NCBI RefSeq assembly: GCF_001294455.1
Contig: NZ_LIKT01000032.1
Location: 1-39,358 of the forward strand
Origin: Phaeobacter sp. 11ANDIMAR09
Lineage (GTDB): Bacteria; Pseudomonadota; Alphaproteobacteria; Rhodobacterales; Rhodobacteraceae
DNA length: 39,358 nt
Direction of reading: 5' to 3'
The notes beneath the pieces are model-generated. The model saw only the letters and a program-made list of their open reading frames with translations, was not told the DNA's origin and did not search any database. Numbering within the stretch: position 1 is the stretch's first letter; each line of letters opens with the position of its first letter. Shown here piece after piece: positions 15,385 to 24,127 of the stretch. The position numbers and the translations under genes were made by a program.

Positions 15385-16830
15385 ATGAAACGCTCGCGCA
15401 ATGTGAAGATTGTCGCAACCCTTGGGCCCGCATCAGAAACCTATGATACCATCCGTGCACTGTTTGAGGCTGGCGCAGATGTGTTTCGTCTGAACATGTC
15501 TCATGGCACTCAGGGCGAGATCGCAGAAAAACATGCGATCATTCGTCAGGTCGAGGCGGATTTGGACCGCTCCATCGGGATCCTGGCGGATCTGCAGGGA
15601 CCAAAGCTGCGGGTTGGTGTCTTTGCCAATGGCTCCGAAGAGCTGGTTGAGGGGGCGTCGTTCCGGATGGACCTCGACGAGGCCGAAGGTGATCTTGCCC
15701 GCGTGTGCCTGCCCCATCCCGAGATTTTTGCAGCGCTTGAGCCCGGCGCTCACCTGCTGGTCAATGATGGTAAGATCCGCCTCAAGGTCACGGCCTGTGG
15801 CGCGGATTTTGCCGACTGCGAAGTAGTGAACGGCGGTACCATCTCTAACCGCAAAGGCGTCAATGTCCCGGATGTGGAGCTGCCGCTGGCGGCCTTGTCA
15901 GAAAAGGACCGGGCGGATCTGGAATTTGCCTGCGACCTTGGGGTGGACTGGCTTGCGCTGTCTTTTGTGCAGCGGGCCAAGGATGTCTTCGAGGCCAAGG
16001 GGCTGGCCGATGGCCGTGCCGCGGTGCTCTCCAAGATCGAAAAGCCCTCGGCGGTGGAGCGTTTTGACGAAATTTTGGATGCCTCGGATGGGATCATGGT
16101 GGCGCGCGGCGATCTCGGGGTCGAGTTGCCGGTGGCTGCGGTGCCGCCGATCCAGAAACGTCTGGTGCGTCGCTGTCGGGCCGCAGCCAAACCAGTGATC
16201 GTGGCGACTCAGATGCTGGAAAGCATGATCGAAAGCCCGATGCCCACCCGCGCCGAGGTTTCAGATGTGGCCACGGCCATCTACGAGGGCACCGATGCCA
16301 TCATGCTGAGCGCTGAATCGGCTGCGGGCAGCTACCCGATCGAGGCGGTGCAGACCATGGACCGGGTTGCCACCGAGGTTGAGGCCGATCCGACCTATTC
16401 GCAGATCATTGCGGCCTCGCGCTCAGCCAAGGGCGACACGGTCGCGGATGCTATCGTCGCCGCCGCGCGTGAGATTGCCGAAAAGACCGAGATCAAGGCG
16501 ATCTGCTGTTTCACCCAAAGCGGCACCACAGCGCTTTTGACCGCGCGGGAGCGTCCAGGTGTGCCGATCATTGCCCTGACCCCGCTTGCGCGCACCGCGC
16601 GCCGCCTGGCGCTGAGTTGGGGCTGCTATTGCGTGCTGACGCTAGATCAATCCCGCTTTAAGGGGGCGGTTGTTGGCGCGGCGCGGGCCGCGCGGGCCGG
16701 TGGCTTTGCCGGCGAGACCGATCAGATCGTGGTGACCGCTGGTGTGCCCTTCAATGTGCCCGGCACCACCAATATCCTGAGGGTTGCGCCCTGTGATGAG
16801 CGTTTGATTTACAGCACTGACCCGGAGTAG
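15385..16830 (+). CDS. pyk: Pyruvate kinase
   Basis: The 481-residue enzyme transfers phosphate from phosphoenolpyruvate to ADP, giving pyruvate and ATP, the last step of glycolysis. Visible motifs are KIVATLGPAS at 8-17, FRLNMSHG with Arg35 at 34-41, LADLQGPKLR, the catalytic signature IEKPSAVERFDEIL, GIMVARGDLGVELP, and ATQMLESMIESPMPTRAEVSD. Length matches bacterial PykA/PykF (470-490). Start: ATG at 15385 with GAAGGAGA upstream at good spacing. A palindrome stands just before it. A small membrane-protein gene follows after 40 bases and may be cotranscribed. Confidence 0.98.
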   Translation: MKRSRNVKIVATLGPASETYDTIRALFEAGADVFRLNMSHGTQGEIAEKHAIIRQVEADLDRSIGILADLQGPKLRVGVFANGSEELVEGASFRMDLDEAEGDLARVCLPHPEIFAALEPGAHLLVNDGKIRLKVTACGADFADCEVVNGGTISNRKGVNVPDVELPLAALSEKDRADLEFACDLGVDWLALSFVQRAKDVFEAKGLADGRAAVLSKIEKPSAVERFDEILDASDGIMVARGDLGVELPVAAVPPIQKRLVRRCRAAAKPVIVATQMLESMIESPMPTRAEVSDVATAIYEGTDAIMLSAESAAGSYPIEAVQTMDRVATEVEADPTYSQIIAASRSAKGDTVADAIVAAAREIAEKTEIKAICCFTQSGTTALLTARERPGVPIIALTPLARTARRLALSWGCYCVLTLDQSRFKGAVVGAARAARAGGFAGETDQIVVTAGVPFNVPGTTNILRVAPCDERLIYSTDPE

Positions 16831-16870
16831 CCTTGCAACATATTGATTGAATGTGTTGCGTGGGGGCGAA

Positions 16871-17092
16871 ATGGATACTGATCTGGCACTGATCTTGGGG
16901 ATTGTCCTGGGGGCTCTCTCTGTGCCCTCCATTTTGTCAGCCATGAGCGAGACCCGCCCGCCGCGGGTCTCAAGCCTGTTGTTGCTTGCTGGGGTGAGCT
17001 TGATCGCCTATGCGGTGATGTCTCGCCCTGGTGGCTATCGCCTGGAGCAGATCCCGGATGTTTTTTTCTCGGTTTTAGGGCGTTTCGTCTGA
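16871..17092 (+). CDS. Small two-segment membrane protein, conserved hypothetical
   Basis: A 73-residue protein with hydrophobic segments at about 5-25 and 38-58 and a short hydrophilic link (SETRPPR). I do not recognise a family. Its position between pyk and rpmI looks like the position of a conserved Roseobacter-group hypothetical. Start: ATG at 16871 with GGGGGCG upstream; an earlier in-frame ATG at 16847 would add eight residues. Topology with both ends on one side is expected. Cotranscription with pyk is likely, since only 40 bases separate them. Confidence 0.65.
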   Translation: MDTDLALILGIVLGALSVPSILSAMSETRPPRVSSLLLLAGVSLIAYAVMSRPGGYRLEQIPDVFFSVLGRFV

Positions 17093-17207
17093 TAAAACAC
17101 TTGCCCTTTCTTGGTAGCTTTCGTACACGGCCCTCCTGTTCGCGTGGCCGGCCCGAAGTGGCATGCCGAGTCGCGCATCGACCGAACCCGCATTGAAGGA
17201 GACGGAA

Positions 17208-17408
17208 ATGCCCAAAATGAAGACCAAATCGAGCGCTAAAAAGCGCTTTAAGGTGACCGCGACCGGTAAGGTCATGGCTGCTCAGGCCGGCAAACAGCAC
17301 GGCATGATCAAACGCACTAAAAAATTCATCCGTAACGCACGCGGCACCTCGGAGCTCTCCGCTCCCGACGCCAAGATCGTCAAGGGCTACATGCCCTACG
17401 ACCGCTAA
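17208..17408 (+). CDS. rpmI: 50S ribosomal protein L35
   Basis: The 66-residue basic protein begins [20 protein letters not shown] and has the L35 core [20 protein letters not shown]. It binds 23S rRNA in the large subunit. Start: ATG at 17208 behind GAAGGAGACGGAA. It precedes rplT by 14 bases in the usual rpmI-rplT order. infC is not present upstream, so the cluster is the two-gene form. Confidence 0.98.
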   Translation: MPKMKTKSSAKKRFKVTATGKVMAAQAGKQHGMIKRTKKFIRNARGTSELSAPDAKIVKGYMPYDR

Positions 17409-17422
17409 GAGGAGTTTGAGAT

Positions 17423-17788
17423 ATGTCCCGCGTTAAAGGTGGTACCGTAACCCACGCCCGTCACAAAAAGGTCATCAAGGCAGCCAAAGGTTATTATGGC
17501 CGCCGCAAGAGCACCTTTAAAGTCGCCCGTCAGGCCGTCGACAAGGCAAATCAATACGCAACACGTGACCGGAAGCAGCGTAAGCGCAATTTCCGCGCTC
17601 TGTGGATCCAGCGTATCAACGCCGCCGTTCGCAGCCACGACGAAGCACTGACATACAGCCGCTTCATCAACGGCCTGAATCTGGCCGGTATCGAAGTTGA
17701 CCGTAAAGTTCTGGCCGATCTGGCCGTGCACGAGCCCGAAGCTTTTGGTGCGATCGTGCGCCAGGCCCAGTCCGCACTGGCCGCCTAA
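17423..17788 (+). CDS. rplT: 50S ribosomal protein L20
   Basis: The 121-residue basic protein has the L20 N-terminus [20 protein letters not shown], then [13 protein letters not shown] and [11 protein letters not shown] segments. L20 assembles early on 23S rRNA and in other bacteria represses its own operon. Start: ATG at 17423 behind AAGAGGAG. An intrinsic terminator lies 25 bases past the stop, ending the rpmI-rplT unit. Confidence 0.98.
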   Translation: MSRVKGGTVTHARHKKVIKAAKGYYGRRKSTFKVARQAVDKANQYATRDRKQRKRNFRALWIQRINAAVRSHDEALTYSRFINGLNLAGIEVDRKVLADLAVHEPEAFGAIVRQAQSALAA

Positions 17789-17813
17789 GAGCTTTTTGAG
17801 CTTTGTAAATTTG

Positions 17814-17844
17814 AAAGGCCGCTCCCTTTTTGGGGCGGCCTTTT
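17814..17844 (+). terminator. Intrinsic terminator of rpmI-rplT
   Basis: AAAGGCCGCTCC pairs with GGGGCGGCCTTT around a short T-rich loop and ends in TTTT. It is placed between rplT and the convergent cyclase gene, so it may serve both. Confidence 0.88.
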
Positions 17845-17946
17845 GCGTGCGATATGTCAGCGCATTATTTCGCTGCTACGGGGCGCTGGGCGCGAGAGCC
17901 TGTGAGCCATGATATGTACATAGGTGAGGCACAAAGGTCGGGCTGT

Positions 17947-18867
17947 TCACTCCGCCGATTCTGAGCTGAGCTGTTTGAGAACCCCAATCAACGTCAGCGC
18001 GCCGATGGGCCAGAGCGACCACATGTATCCGCCCCAGGTCACCAGGTTGATCATCAGTAAGGTCCCGGCAATGACCCACAATTGAATGGGCAGGGACCAC
18101 AGCGTCTTGCGGCCAATAATCAGGTGTCCACGGGCGAGCCCAAAGGCCAGACCAAGCCCTAGCAGTGGCCAGATGATCCAGAAACCGTCGCCAAAGGCCA
18201 GATTCAACGCCAATAGTCCCGCAACAATTGGCAGCGCGTATTTGCGCAGCTTTTGCATGGTGTCTTGCGGAGTTGCGGCAGCCTGCTGCAGCGGGCGCGA
18301 TCCTGGTTGTGAGGCCGCGGCGGCCTGGGGGGCCGGTCTGGCGCGATCTGTCGACATCGTGGCCGAGGTCGAGATCCGGTAGACGGGGACTTCGTCCTGG
18401 AAATTATGGGGGCGCTGCTCTCCCAGGGATTCAAAGCCGATGCTGAGTTTGTTGTGCACCTGATCAAACACTTGCTGCGAGACGAGGATGCCCCCGGGTT
18501 CTGCCATGGTTTGCAGGCGGGCGGCCAGATTGACGCCTTCGCCAATCAAATCCTCGCCATCACAGATGACATCGCCCAGATGCACGCCAATGCGGAATTT
18601 CAGCCCGTTCTGGCTGTCGTCCAATTCCTGTTGGACTTCGATGGCGCATTGGACCGCTTCCACAACGGAGGGGAAATCGGCAATCAAACCGTCGCCCGCT
18701 GTATTTGCAATGCGCCCGCCACGCCGCTCGATCAGTTTTGTAAAAATAGATCGCGAGGCCCGCAGGTGCGAGAAGGTGCCAACTTCGTCGGCTTCCATGG
18801 CACTGCTGAAGCGTTCTGCATCCGCTGCCAGAATGGTGGTCAGCTTTCGGGTGATCTGAGGGCTCAT
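17947..18867 (-). CDS. Class III adenylate/guanylate cyclase with C-terminal membrane domain
   Basis: The 306-residue protein has an N-terminal class III cyclase homology domain (about 8-165). Metal-binding Asp are visible at D16 (TTILAAD) and D59 (NTAGDGLIADF), and the transition-state pair N113 and R117 lies in GVNLAARLQ. A Pro/Ala/Gln-rich linker (about 170-205) leads to three or four hydrophobic segments (about 212-300). Most family members carry TPR or ATPase domains after the cyclase, so a terminal membrane block is less usual. Substrate (ATP or GTP) is not certain. It should place cAMP or cGMP synthesis at the inner membrane. It lies between rplT and pheS on the opposite strand. Confidence 0.87.
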   Translation of the reverse strand: MSPQITRKLTTILAADAERFSSAMEADEVGTFSHLRASRSIFTKLIERRGGRIANTAGDGLIADFPSVVEAVQCAIEVQQELDDSQNGLKFRIGVHLGDVICDGEDLIGEGVNLAARLQTMAEPGGILVSQQVFDQVHNKLSIGFESLGEQRPHNFQDEVPVYRISTSATMSTDRARPAPQAAAASQPGSRPLQQAAATPQDTMQKLRKYALPIVAGLLALNLAFGDGFWIIWPLLGLGLAFGLARGHLIIGRKTLWSLPIQLWVIAGTLLMINLVTWGGYMWSLWPIGALTLIGVLKQLSSESAE

Positions 18868-19044
18868 GATCTACAGCCTTTGATACCAAGACAGGTGCAA
18901 AATGGGCCAGAACCGTATCGCTTGCAAGTGGCGGCAGGGGCAGAAATGCAATTTGGCGGGATCGCCACGGCTTTCGGTCCGCCCGGCCTTGATTTCGCGC
19001 GCTGCTGTGATAGCAGAGCCTAAGCTCAAACTCAGGGGACCGTC

Positions 19045-20118
19045 ATGGACGATCTTAAAGCAAAATATCTCGGCCAGATTGCCGATGCCGCCGATGAAAA
19101 CGCGCTGGAGACCATCCGGGTTGCCGCAGTGGGTAAAAAAGGCGAAGTCGCACTGAAGATGCGCGAGCTGGGCAAGATGACGCCCGAAGAGCGCCAGGTG
19201 GCTGGCCCGGCGCTGAACGCGCTGAAGGATGAGATCAACTCGGCCCTCGCGGCCAAGAAGGCCGGCCTTGCCGATGCCGCCCTCGATGAGCGTCTGCGCA
19301 CCGAATGGCTGGATGTGACCCTGCCAACGCGCCCCTCGCGTCAGGGCAGCCTGCACCCGATCAGCCAGGCCCAGGAAGAGCTGACCGCAATTTTTGCCGA
19401 GCTGGGCTTTTCCGTCGCTGAAGGGCCACGCATTGACACCGACTGGTATAACTTTGACGCGCTGAACATCCCCGGCCATCACCCGGCCCGCGCCGAGATG
19501 GACACGTTCTACATGCACCGTGCGGAAGGCGACGACCGCCCGCCGCATGTGCTTCGCACCCATACCAGCCCCGTGCAGATCCGTTCGATGGAAAAAATGG
19601 GCGCGCCCCTGCGTATCATCTGCCCCGGTGGTGTGTACCGCGCAGATTATGACCAGACCCATACGCCGATGTTCCATCAGGTCGAAGGTCTGGCATTGGA
19701 CAAGAACATCTCGATGGCGAACCTCAAGTGGGTGCTGGAAGAGTTTGTCAAAAGCTTCTTTGAGGTGGATGATGTCGAGCTGCGCTTCCGCGCCTCGCAC
19801 TTTCCCTTCACCGAGCCATCGGCTGAGGTCGACATCCGCTGTTCCTGGGACAATGGCCAGCTGAAGATCGGCGAAGGCGACGACTGGATGGAGATCCTCG
19901 GCTCCGGCATGGTGCACCCCAAAGTGATCGCCGCTGGTGGCATTGACCCCGATATCTATCAAGGCTTTGCCTTTGGCATCGGTATCGATCGTCTGGCGAT
20001 GCTGAAATACGGCATCCCCGACCTGCGCGCCTTCTTTGACAGCGATCTGCGCTGGCTGCGCCACTACGGTTTCCAATGTCTGGACGTGCCAACGCTGCAT
20101 GGCGGTCTGAGCCGTTAG
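19045..20118 (+). CDS. pheS: Phenylalanyl-tRNA synthetase subunit alpha
   Basis: The 357-residue catalytic subunit makes Phe-tRNA with PheT in an alpha2-beta2 enzyme. An N-terminal coiled-coil arm (about 1-90) precedes class II motifs. Motif 2 region: [20 protein letters not shown]. Motif 3: [14 protein letters not shown], followed by [15 protein letters not shown] at the C-terminus. Also seen is [10 protein letters not shown]. Length matches alphaproteobacterial PheS. Start: ATG at 19045 behind CAGGGGACC. Unlike the common pheST operon, a terminator and another gene separate it from pheT. Confidence 0.98.
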   Translation: MDDLKAKYLGQIADAADENALETIRVAAVGKKGEVALKMRELGKMTPEERQVAGPALNALKDEINSALAAKKAGLADAALDERLRTEWLDVTLPTRPSRQGSLHPISQAQEELTAIFAELGFSVAEGPRIDTDWYNFDALNIPGHHPARAEMDTFYMHRAEGDDRPPHVLRTHTSPVQIRSMEKMGAPLRIICPGGVYRADYDQTHTPMFHQVEGLALDKNISMANLKWVLEEFVKSFFEVDDVELRFRASHFPFTEPSAEVDIRCSWDNGQLKIGEGDDWMEILGSGMVHPKVIAAGGIDPDIYQGFAFGIGIDRLAMLKYGIPDLRAFFDSDLRWLRHYGFQCLDVPTLHGGLSR

Positions 20119-20149
20119 AACTCTCAAGTGTTGTAAAATACATTGTAAT

Positions 20150-20175
20150 GGCACATCCTATGGGTGTGCCGTTTT
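20150..20175 (+). terminator. Intrinsic terminator after pheS
   Basis: GGCACATCC pairs with GGGTGTGCC (one T-G pair) around TAT, followed by GTTTT. It lies 31 bases past the pheS stop and just before the DUF2513 gene, so pheT probably depends on another promoter. Confidence 0.82.
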
Positions 20176-20189
20176 CGTGAGGTTTTGTT

Positions 20190-20540
20190 GTGACTAGAGA
20201 TGATGAGTTGCTGCGTAGTATGCTCTTTGAGTTCGAAAGGGATGAGCGCGGAGTATTGAATTTCAGAAAGTTTCTGTCGATGCCACAGGAAGAAATCATC
20301 AGAAATCATCATGTGCTTTTGTTGGCAGATGCTGGACTTGTGACCCAAATTTCCGAGTCGGGGTATCGTTTGACTAATTCTGGTCACGACTACCTAGAAG
20401 CAATTCGGAGTGACACGATTTGGAATAGGACCGTAGAGGGGGCTGCTCAAGTGGGCGGCATGACACTTGGAATGATGAAAGACTTGGCCTTAGCCTATCT
20501 CAAACAAGAAGCATCCGAGAAACTTGGCGTTTCTTTTTAG
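20190..20540 (+). CDS. DUF2513 domain-containing protein
   Basis: A 116-residue protein with the DUF2513 layout: MTRDDELLRSMLFEFE, a central NHHVLLLADAGLVTQI, then GHDYLEAIRSDTIWNRT and a C-terminal helix rich in Leu and Lys. The family has a winged-helix-like form. It is often carried by phages and mobile islands. Start: GTG at 20190; ATGs further in would remove the conserved N-terminus. Composition is more AT-rich than the neighbours. It sits alone between pheS and pheT, which points to an inserted cargo gene. Function unknown; DNA binding is a guess. Confidence 0.82.
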   Translation: MTRDDELLRSMLFEFERDERGVLNFRKFLSMPQEEIIRNHHVLLLADAGLVTQISESGYRLTNSGHDYLEAIRSDTIWNRTVEGAAQVGGMTLGMMKDLALAYLKQEASEKLGVSF

Positions 20541-20614
20541 GCCGGGCCGCTTGCGGCTCGGCACGCGCCTGCCCGCCCCACGGCGGGCGCGTTGCGCCCA
20601 CCCGGGCAGGCGCG
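20541..20614. repeat. GC-rich nested stem-loop cluster downstream of the DUF2513 gene
   Basis: Immediately after the stop, GCCGGGCCGC and GCGGCTCGGC form a 10-bp hairpin (20541-20562, one G-U). Next CGCGCCTGCCCG (20564-20575) pairs with CGGGCAGGCGCG (20603-20614) and encloses a GGGCGC-GTT-GCGCCC hairpin. No T-run follows, so it is not a standard terminator. It resembles the GC-rich intergenic palindromes of this bacterial family and borders the pheS/pheT insertion. Confidence 0.55.
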
Positions 20615-20807
20615 CGCCTTGGCTTGGGAATACGTACTACAGTCCCACCTGAACTCTCTGCAACGATCTCGGCAGGCCTTTCCAACACATATGCACCGAA
20701 GTCTCCCCCATGCTTGCCGGGTAGCGCCTGCAAGACTTGCGCCGGGCGTCATTCTTTGTCATTGGCTATGCCTGTATACGCATGGCTTGCCATAGGACCC
20801 TTGACCG

Positions 20808-23204
20808 ATGAAATTCACTCTTTCCTGGCTGAAAGATCACCTCGACACTGACGCATCAGTGGATGAGATCGCTGAAACCCTGACTGACCTCGGCCTTGAG
20901 GTCGAAGAGATCAGCAATCCGGCGGATCGGCTCAAGGATTTTACCCTGGGCTATGTCAAACACGCCGAAAAGCACCCCGATGCGGATAAGCTGCGGGTGT
21001 GTCAGGTTGTGACCGATGAAGGCGAGATGCAGATCATCTGTGGCGCACCAAACGCACGGGAAGGCATCACCGTGGTTGTCTGCAAACCGGGCATGTATAT
21101 CCCCGGCCTCGACATCACCATCGGTGTTGGCAAAATCCGCGGTGTTGAGAGCTTTGGCATGATGGCCTCTGAGCGCGAGCTGGAGCTGTCGGACGAACAC
21201 GACGGCATTATCGAGCTGGCTTCGGGCGAAGTGGGCGACCGCTTTGTTGACTGGCTTGCTGCGAACCAGCCCGCCAAGGTGGATCCGATGATCGAGATCG
21301 CCATCACCCCGAACCGCCCCGACGCGCTGGGTATTCACGGCATTGCCCGCGATCTGGCGGCCCGTGGTCTTGGCACTCTGAAGACACCAGAGTTTGCGCC
21401 GATTGCCGGGGATTTCCCCTGCCCAATCAAGGTCACCATTGATGAGGACACAGTGGATGGCTGCCCGCTGTTCTCTGGCCGTCTGATCAAAGGCGTCAAG
21501 AATGGCCCCAGCCCGCAATGGCTGCAGGACCGTTTGACCGCGATTGGGCTGCGCCCGATCTCAGCTCTGGTGGATATTACCAATTTCTTCACCTATGATC
21601 AGAACCGCCCGCTGCACGTCTTCGACGCGGCCAAGGTCTCTGGTGATCTGCGGGTGCACCGGGCGGCCGGTGGCGAAGTGCTGAAGGCGCTGGACGAGAA
21701 GGAATATACCTTCTCTGCCGGGCAGATGGTGATCTCGGATGACAACGGCGCCGAGAGCATTGCCGGTATCATGGGTGGCGAGGGAACCGGCTGCACTGAC
21801 GAGACCGTGGATGTTTTCCTCGAGAGCGCCTTTTGGGACCATGTGCAGATCGCCCTGGCTGGTCGTGCGCTCAAAATCAACTCGGATGCACGCTATCGGT
21901 TTGAACGCGGTGTGGACCCCGAATTCACCATCCAGGGCTTGCATCTGGCAACTCAGATGATCCTCGAGCTTTGCGGTGGCGAGGCCTCAGAGGTGGTGAT
22001 CGCAGGCGATGTGCCGGACCATTCCCGCGCCTATAAACTCGATGCCGAACGGGTGCAGTCACTGGTGGGGATGGATATCCCTGAAAGTGACCAGCGCCAG
22101 ACGCTGACCCGTCTGGGTTTCCGCCTTGAAGGCAATATGGCCCATGTGCCCAGCTGGCGCCCCGACGTGCAGGGCGAGGCGGATCTGGTCGAAGAGGTGG
22201 CGCGCATTGCCTCGCTGACCAAATTGCAGGGCAAGCCGCTGCCGCGGATGACAGATGGCATCCCCAAGGCCGTGATGACCCCACAGCAGCGCCGCCAGCA
22301 GATGGCCCGGCGCACCGCCGCCAGCCTCGGCTACAATGAGGTGGTGAGCTATACCTTCATCGATCAGGCATCGGCCGCTCTGTTTGGCGGCGGCGATGAC
22401 GCCACCATGCTGGCCAATCCGATCTCGTCAGAGATGTCGCATATGCGCCCAGCATTGCTGCCGGGCCTGTTGCAGGCAGCAGCGCGTAACCAGGCGCGTG
22501 GCTTCATGGATCTGGCGCTGTTTGAGGTTGGTCCTGCTTTCCACGGTGGCGAGCCGGGCGAGCAGCACAATCTGATCACAGGTATTTTGGTCGGCAACAC
22601 CGGCCCCAAAGATGTGCATGGCGCGGCGCGCGGCGTTGATACCTTTGACGCCAAGGCCGACATCGAGGCCATCCTGGCTGCTATCGGTGCCCCGGCCAAG
22701 GTGCAGATCCTGCGCGGTGCGCAGGATTGGTGGCATCCGGGTCGTCACGGCAAGATCTGCCTCGGCCCCAAAAAGGTCCTGGGTATCTTTGGGGAACTGC
22801 ACCCCAAGGTAATCAACGCTATGGGCATCAAAGGACCGGTTGTGGCCTTCACCATCTGGCCGGATGAGGTGCCATTGCCCCGCAAGAGCGGCGCCACTCG
22901 GGCAGCTTTGGGACAAAGCGATCTGCAGGCGGTTGAGCGTGACTTTGCCTTTGTGGTCGATGCCGAGGTCGAGGCGCTGACCCTGGTCAATGCGGCCTCT
23001 GGTGCCGATAAGGCGCTGATCACCGATGTGCGCATCTTTGACGAATTCATTGGTGGGTCGCTGGGCGAGGGCAAAAAGAGCCTGGCCCTGACCGTGCGCC
23101 TGCAACCCAGTGACAAGACACTGAAAGAAAAGGACATTGAGGCGGTGAGCGAGAAAATCATTGCCAAGGTTACCAAAGCCACGGGCGGCACTCTGCGGGG
23201 GTGA
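20808..23204 (+). CDS. pheT: Phenylalanyl-tRNA synthetase subunit beta
   Basis: The 798-residue beta subunit has an N-terminal tRNA-binding EMAP-like domain (about 39-148, with GYVKHAEKHPDADKLRVCQV), B3/B4 editing domain (about 200-390), B5 domain, a catalytically inactive synthetase-like core (YNEVVSYTFIDQ; NPISSEMSHMRPALLPGLL) and a C-terminal anticodon-binding FDX-ACB domain ending DIEAVSEKIIAKV. Length matches the family. Start: ATG at 20808 with AGGA upstream. The 267 bases before it are gene-free and must hold its promoter if it is not read from pheS. An intrinsic terminator follows. Confidence 0.98.
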   Translation: MKFTLSWLKDHLDTDASVDEIAETLTDLGLEVEEISNPADRLKDFTLGYVKHAEKHPDADKLRVCQVVTDEGEMQIICGAPNAREGITVVVCKPGMYIPGLDITIGVGKIRGVESFGMMASERELELSDEHDGIIELASGEVGDRFVDWLAANQPAKVDPMIEIAITPNRPDALGIHGIARDLAARGLGTLKTPEFAPIAGDFPCPIKVTIDEDTVDGCPLFSGRLIKGVKNGPSPQWLQDRLTAIGLRPISALVDITNFFTYDQNRPLHVFDAAKVSGDLRVHRAAGGEVLKALDEKEYTFSAGQMVISDDNGAESIAGIMGGEGTGCTDETVDVFLESAFWDHVQIALAGRALKINSDARYRFERGVDPEFTIQGLHLATQMILELCGGEASEVVIAGDVPDHSRAYKLDAERVQSLVGMDIPESDQRQTLTRLGFRLEGNMAHVPSWRPDVQGEADLVEEVARIASLTKLQGKPLPRMTDGIPKAVMTPQQRRQQMARRTAASLGYNEVVSYTFIDQASAALFGGGDDATMLANPISSEMSHMRPALLPGLLQAAARNQARGFMDLALFEVGPAFHGGEPGEQHNLITGILVGNTGPKDVHGAARGVDTFDAKADIEAILAAIGAPAKVQILRGAQDWWHPGRHGKICLGPKKVLGIFGELHPKVINAMGIKGPVVAFTIWPDEVPLPRKSGATRAALGQSDLQAVERDFAFVVDAEVEALTLVNAASGADKALITDVRIFDEFIGGSLGEGKKSLALTVRLQPSDKTLKEKDIEAVSEKIIAKVTKATGGTLRG

Positions 23205-23231
23205 GCTCTGTTGCTGACAGTATGTGATAAG

Positions 23232-23261
23232 AAGGCGTGCCCTAAGGGGCGCGCCTTTTTT
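23232..23261 (+). terminator. Intrinsic terminator of pheT
   Basis: AAGGCGTGCCC pairs with GGGGCGCGCCTT (one T-G) around a short loop, ending in TTTTTT. It lies 28 bases after the pheT stop. Confidence 0.9.
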
Positions 23262-23293
23262 GATTCCTGCCCGCAGGTGCTCTAAGTTTGCTC

Positions 23294-23314
23294 TCGGTCT
23301 TCGGTCTTCGGTCA
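23294..23314. repeat. Heptamer tandem repeat (TCGGTC[T/A] x3)
   Basis: TCGGTCT at 23294-23300 and 23301-23307, then TCGGTCA at 23308-23314. It lies in the gap between pheT and the GNAT gene, 92 bases before the preferred start of the latter. Confidence 0.7.
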
Positions 23315-23405
23315 TTGGGTCGAAGAGTGCGCCCTTGACAGGGGGCGCGGATCAGCATTGCCTGCCATTTTGAGTAAGACGTATTCTGGAGAGGGATCTG
23401 AGCCA

Positions 23406-23945
23406 GTGGAGTTTTTGAAGGGAACAGGCGGGGAGGAGCAACGGATCAGCGGCTTGTTTGAGGCAGTTTTCACCGCCTCAGAGGGAGCGGAGGAGGGCCG
23501 CGTAATCGGCAGGCTGGTGCGTAATTTGCTGAGCGACACCCCATCCGAGGACATCCAGGTTTTTACCGGCATCGAAAACGCAGAGCTAGCTGGTGGTGCC
23601 ATTTTCACCCGCCTGACCTATGCGGATGACCCCCGCAAAGTCTTTATTCTTTCGCCCATGGCCGTCGCGACTGAGTGGCAAGGCAAAGGCGTTGGGCAGG
23701 CGCTATTGACCCATGCGCTTGCTGCACTTCGTGCGGACGGAGTTGATGTGGTGATCACCTATGGGGATCCGGCGTTTTACGGCCAGGTTGGGTTCATGGC
23801 GCTTAGTGAAGCTGACGCCGCATCGCCATTGCCACTTAGTCTTCCTGAGGGTTGGATCGGGCAGTCCTTGAATGATGATGCACTGGCCCCCTTGCAAGGT
23901 CGTTGCGCATGTGTCCCAGCCTTAAGAGATCCTGATATTTGGTAG
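23406..23945 (+). CDS. GNAT family N-acetyltransferase (YhbS-like)
   Basis: The protein has about 179 residues in a single GNAT domain: a EAVFTASEGAEEG start, ILSPMAVATEWQGKGVGQALL with the acetyl-CoA loop, and VVITYGDPAFYGQVGF, then a PLPLSLPEGW tail. This matches a YhbS-like acetyltransferase group. Substrate unknown. Start: GTG at 23406 is preferred, as the homologous N-terminus begins there and GAGAGGGA lies upstream. A TTG at 23358 would add 16 residues. The sequence before it holds a heptamer repeat and a small GC-rich hairpin (23329-23348). Confidence 0.85.
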   Translation: MEFLKGTGGEEQRISGLFEAVFTASEGAEEGRVIGRLVRNLLSDTPSEDIQVFTGIENAELAGGAIFTRLTYADDPRKVFILSPMAVATEWQGKGVGQALLTHALAALRADGVDVVITYGDPAFYGQVGFMALSEADAASPLPLSLPEGWIGQSLNDDALAPLQGRCACVPALRDPDIW

Positions 23946-24127
23946 AATGGGGACACCCACCACTGTTGATCTGGCGGAAACCTTCGACGGGTCCCCATCC
24001 TCGACAGTCGCGATTGACGAGTAATATTCTCGCGGTGGGACAGGCCCGGGGTGGCTGGTCTCAGCCCCGGATCCGGTCTATCCATTGTCCAACTCAGGCT
24101 GAGATTTGCACAAAAGGAACCACATTC

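Noticed and set aside
18871-20154. Minus-strand open frame of 427 codons
   Set aside because: It is antisense to pheS, which is certain.
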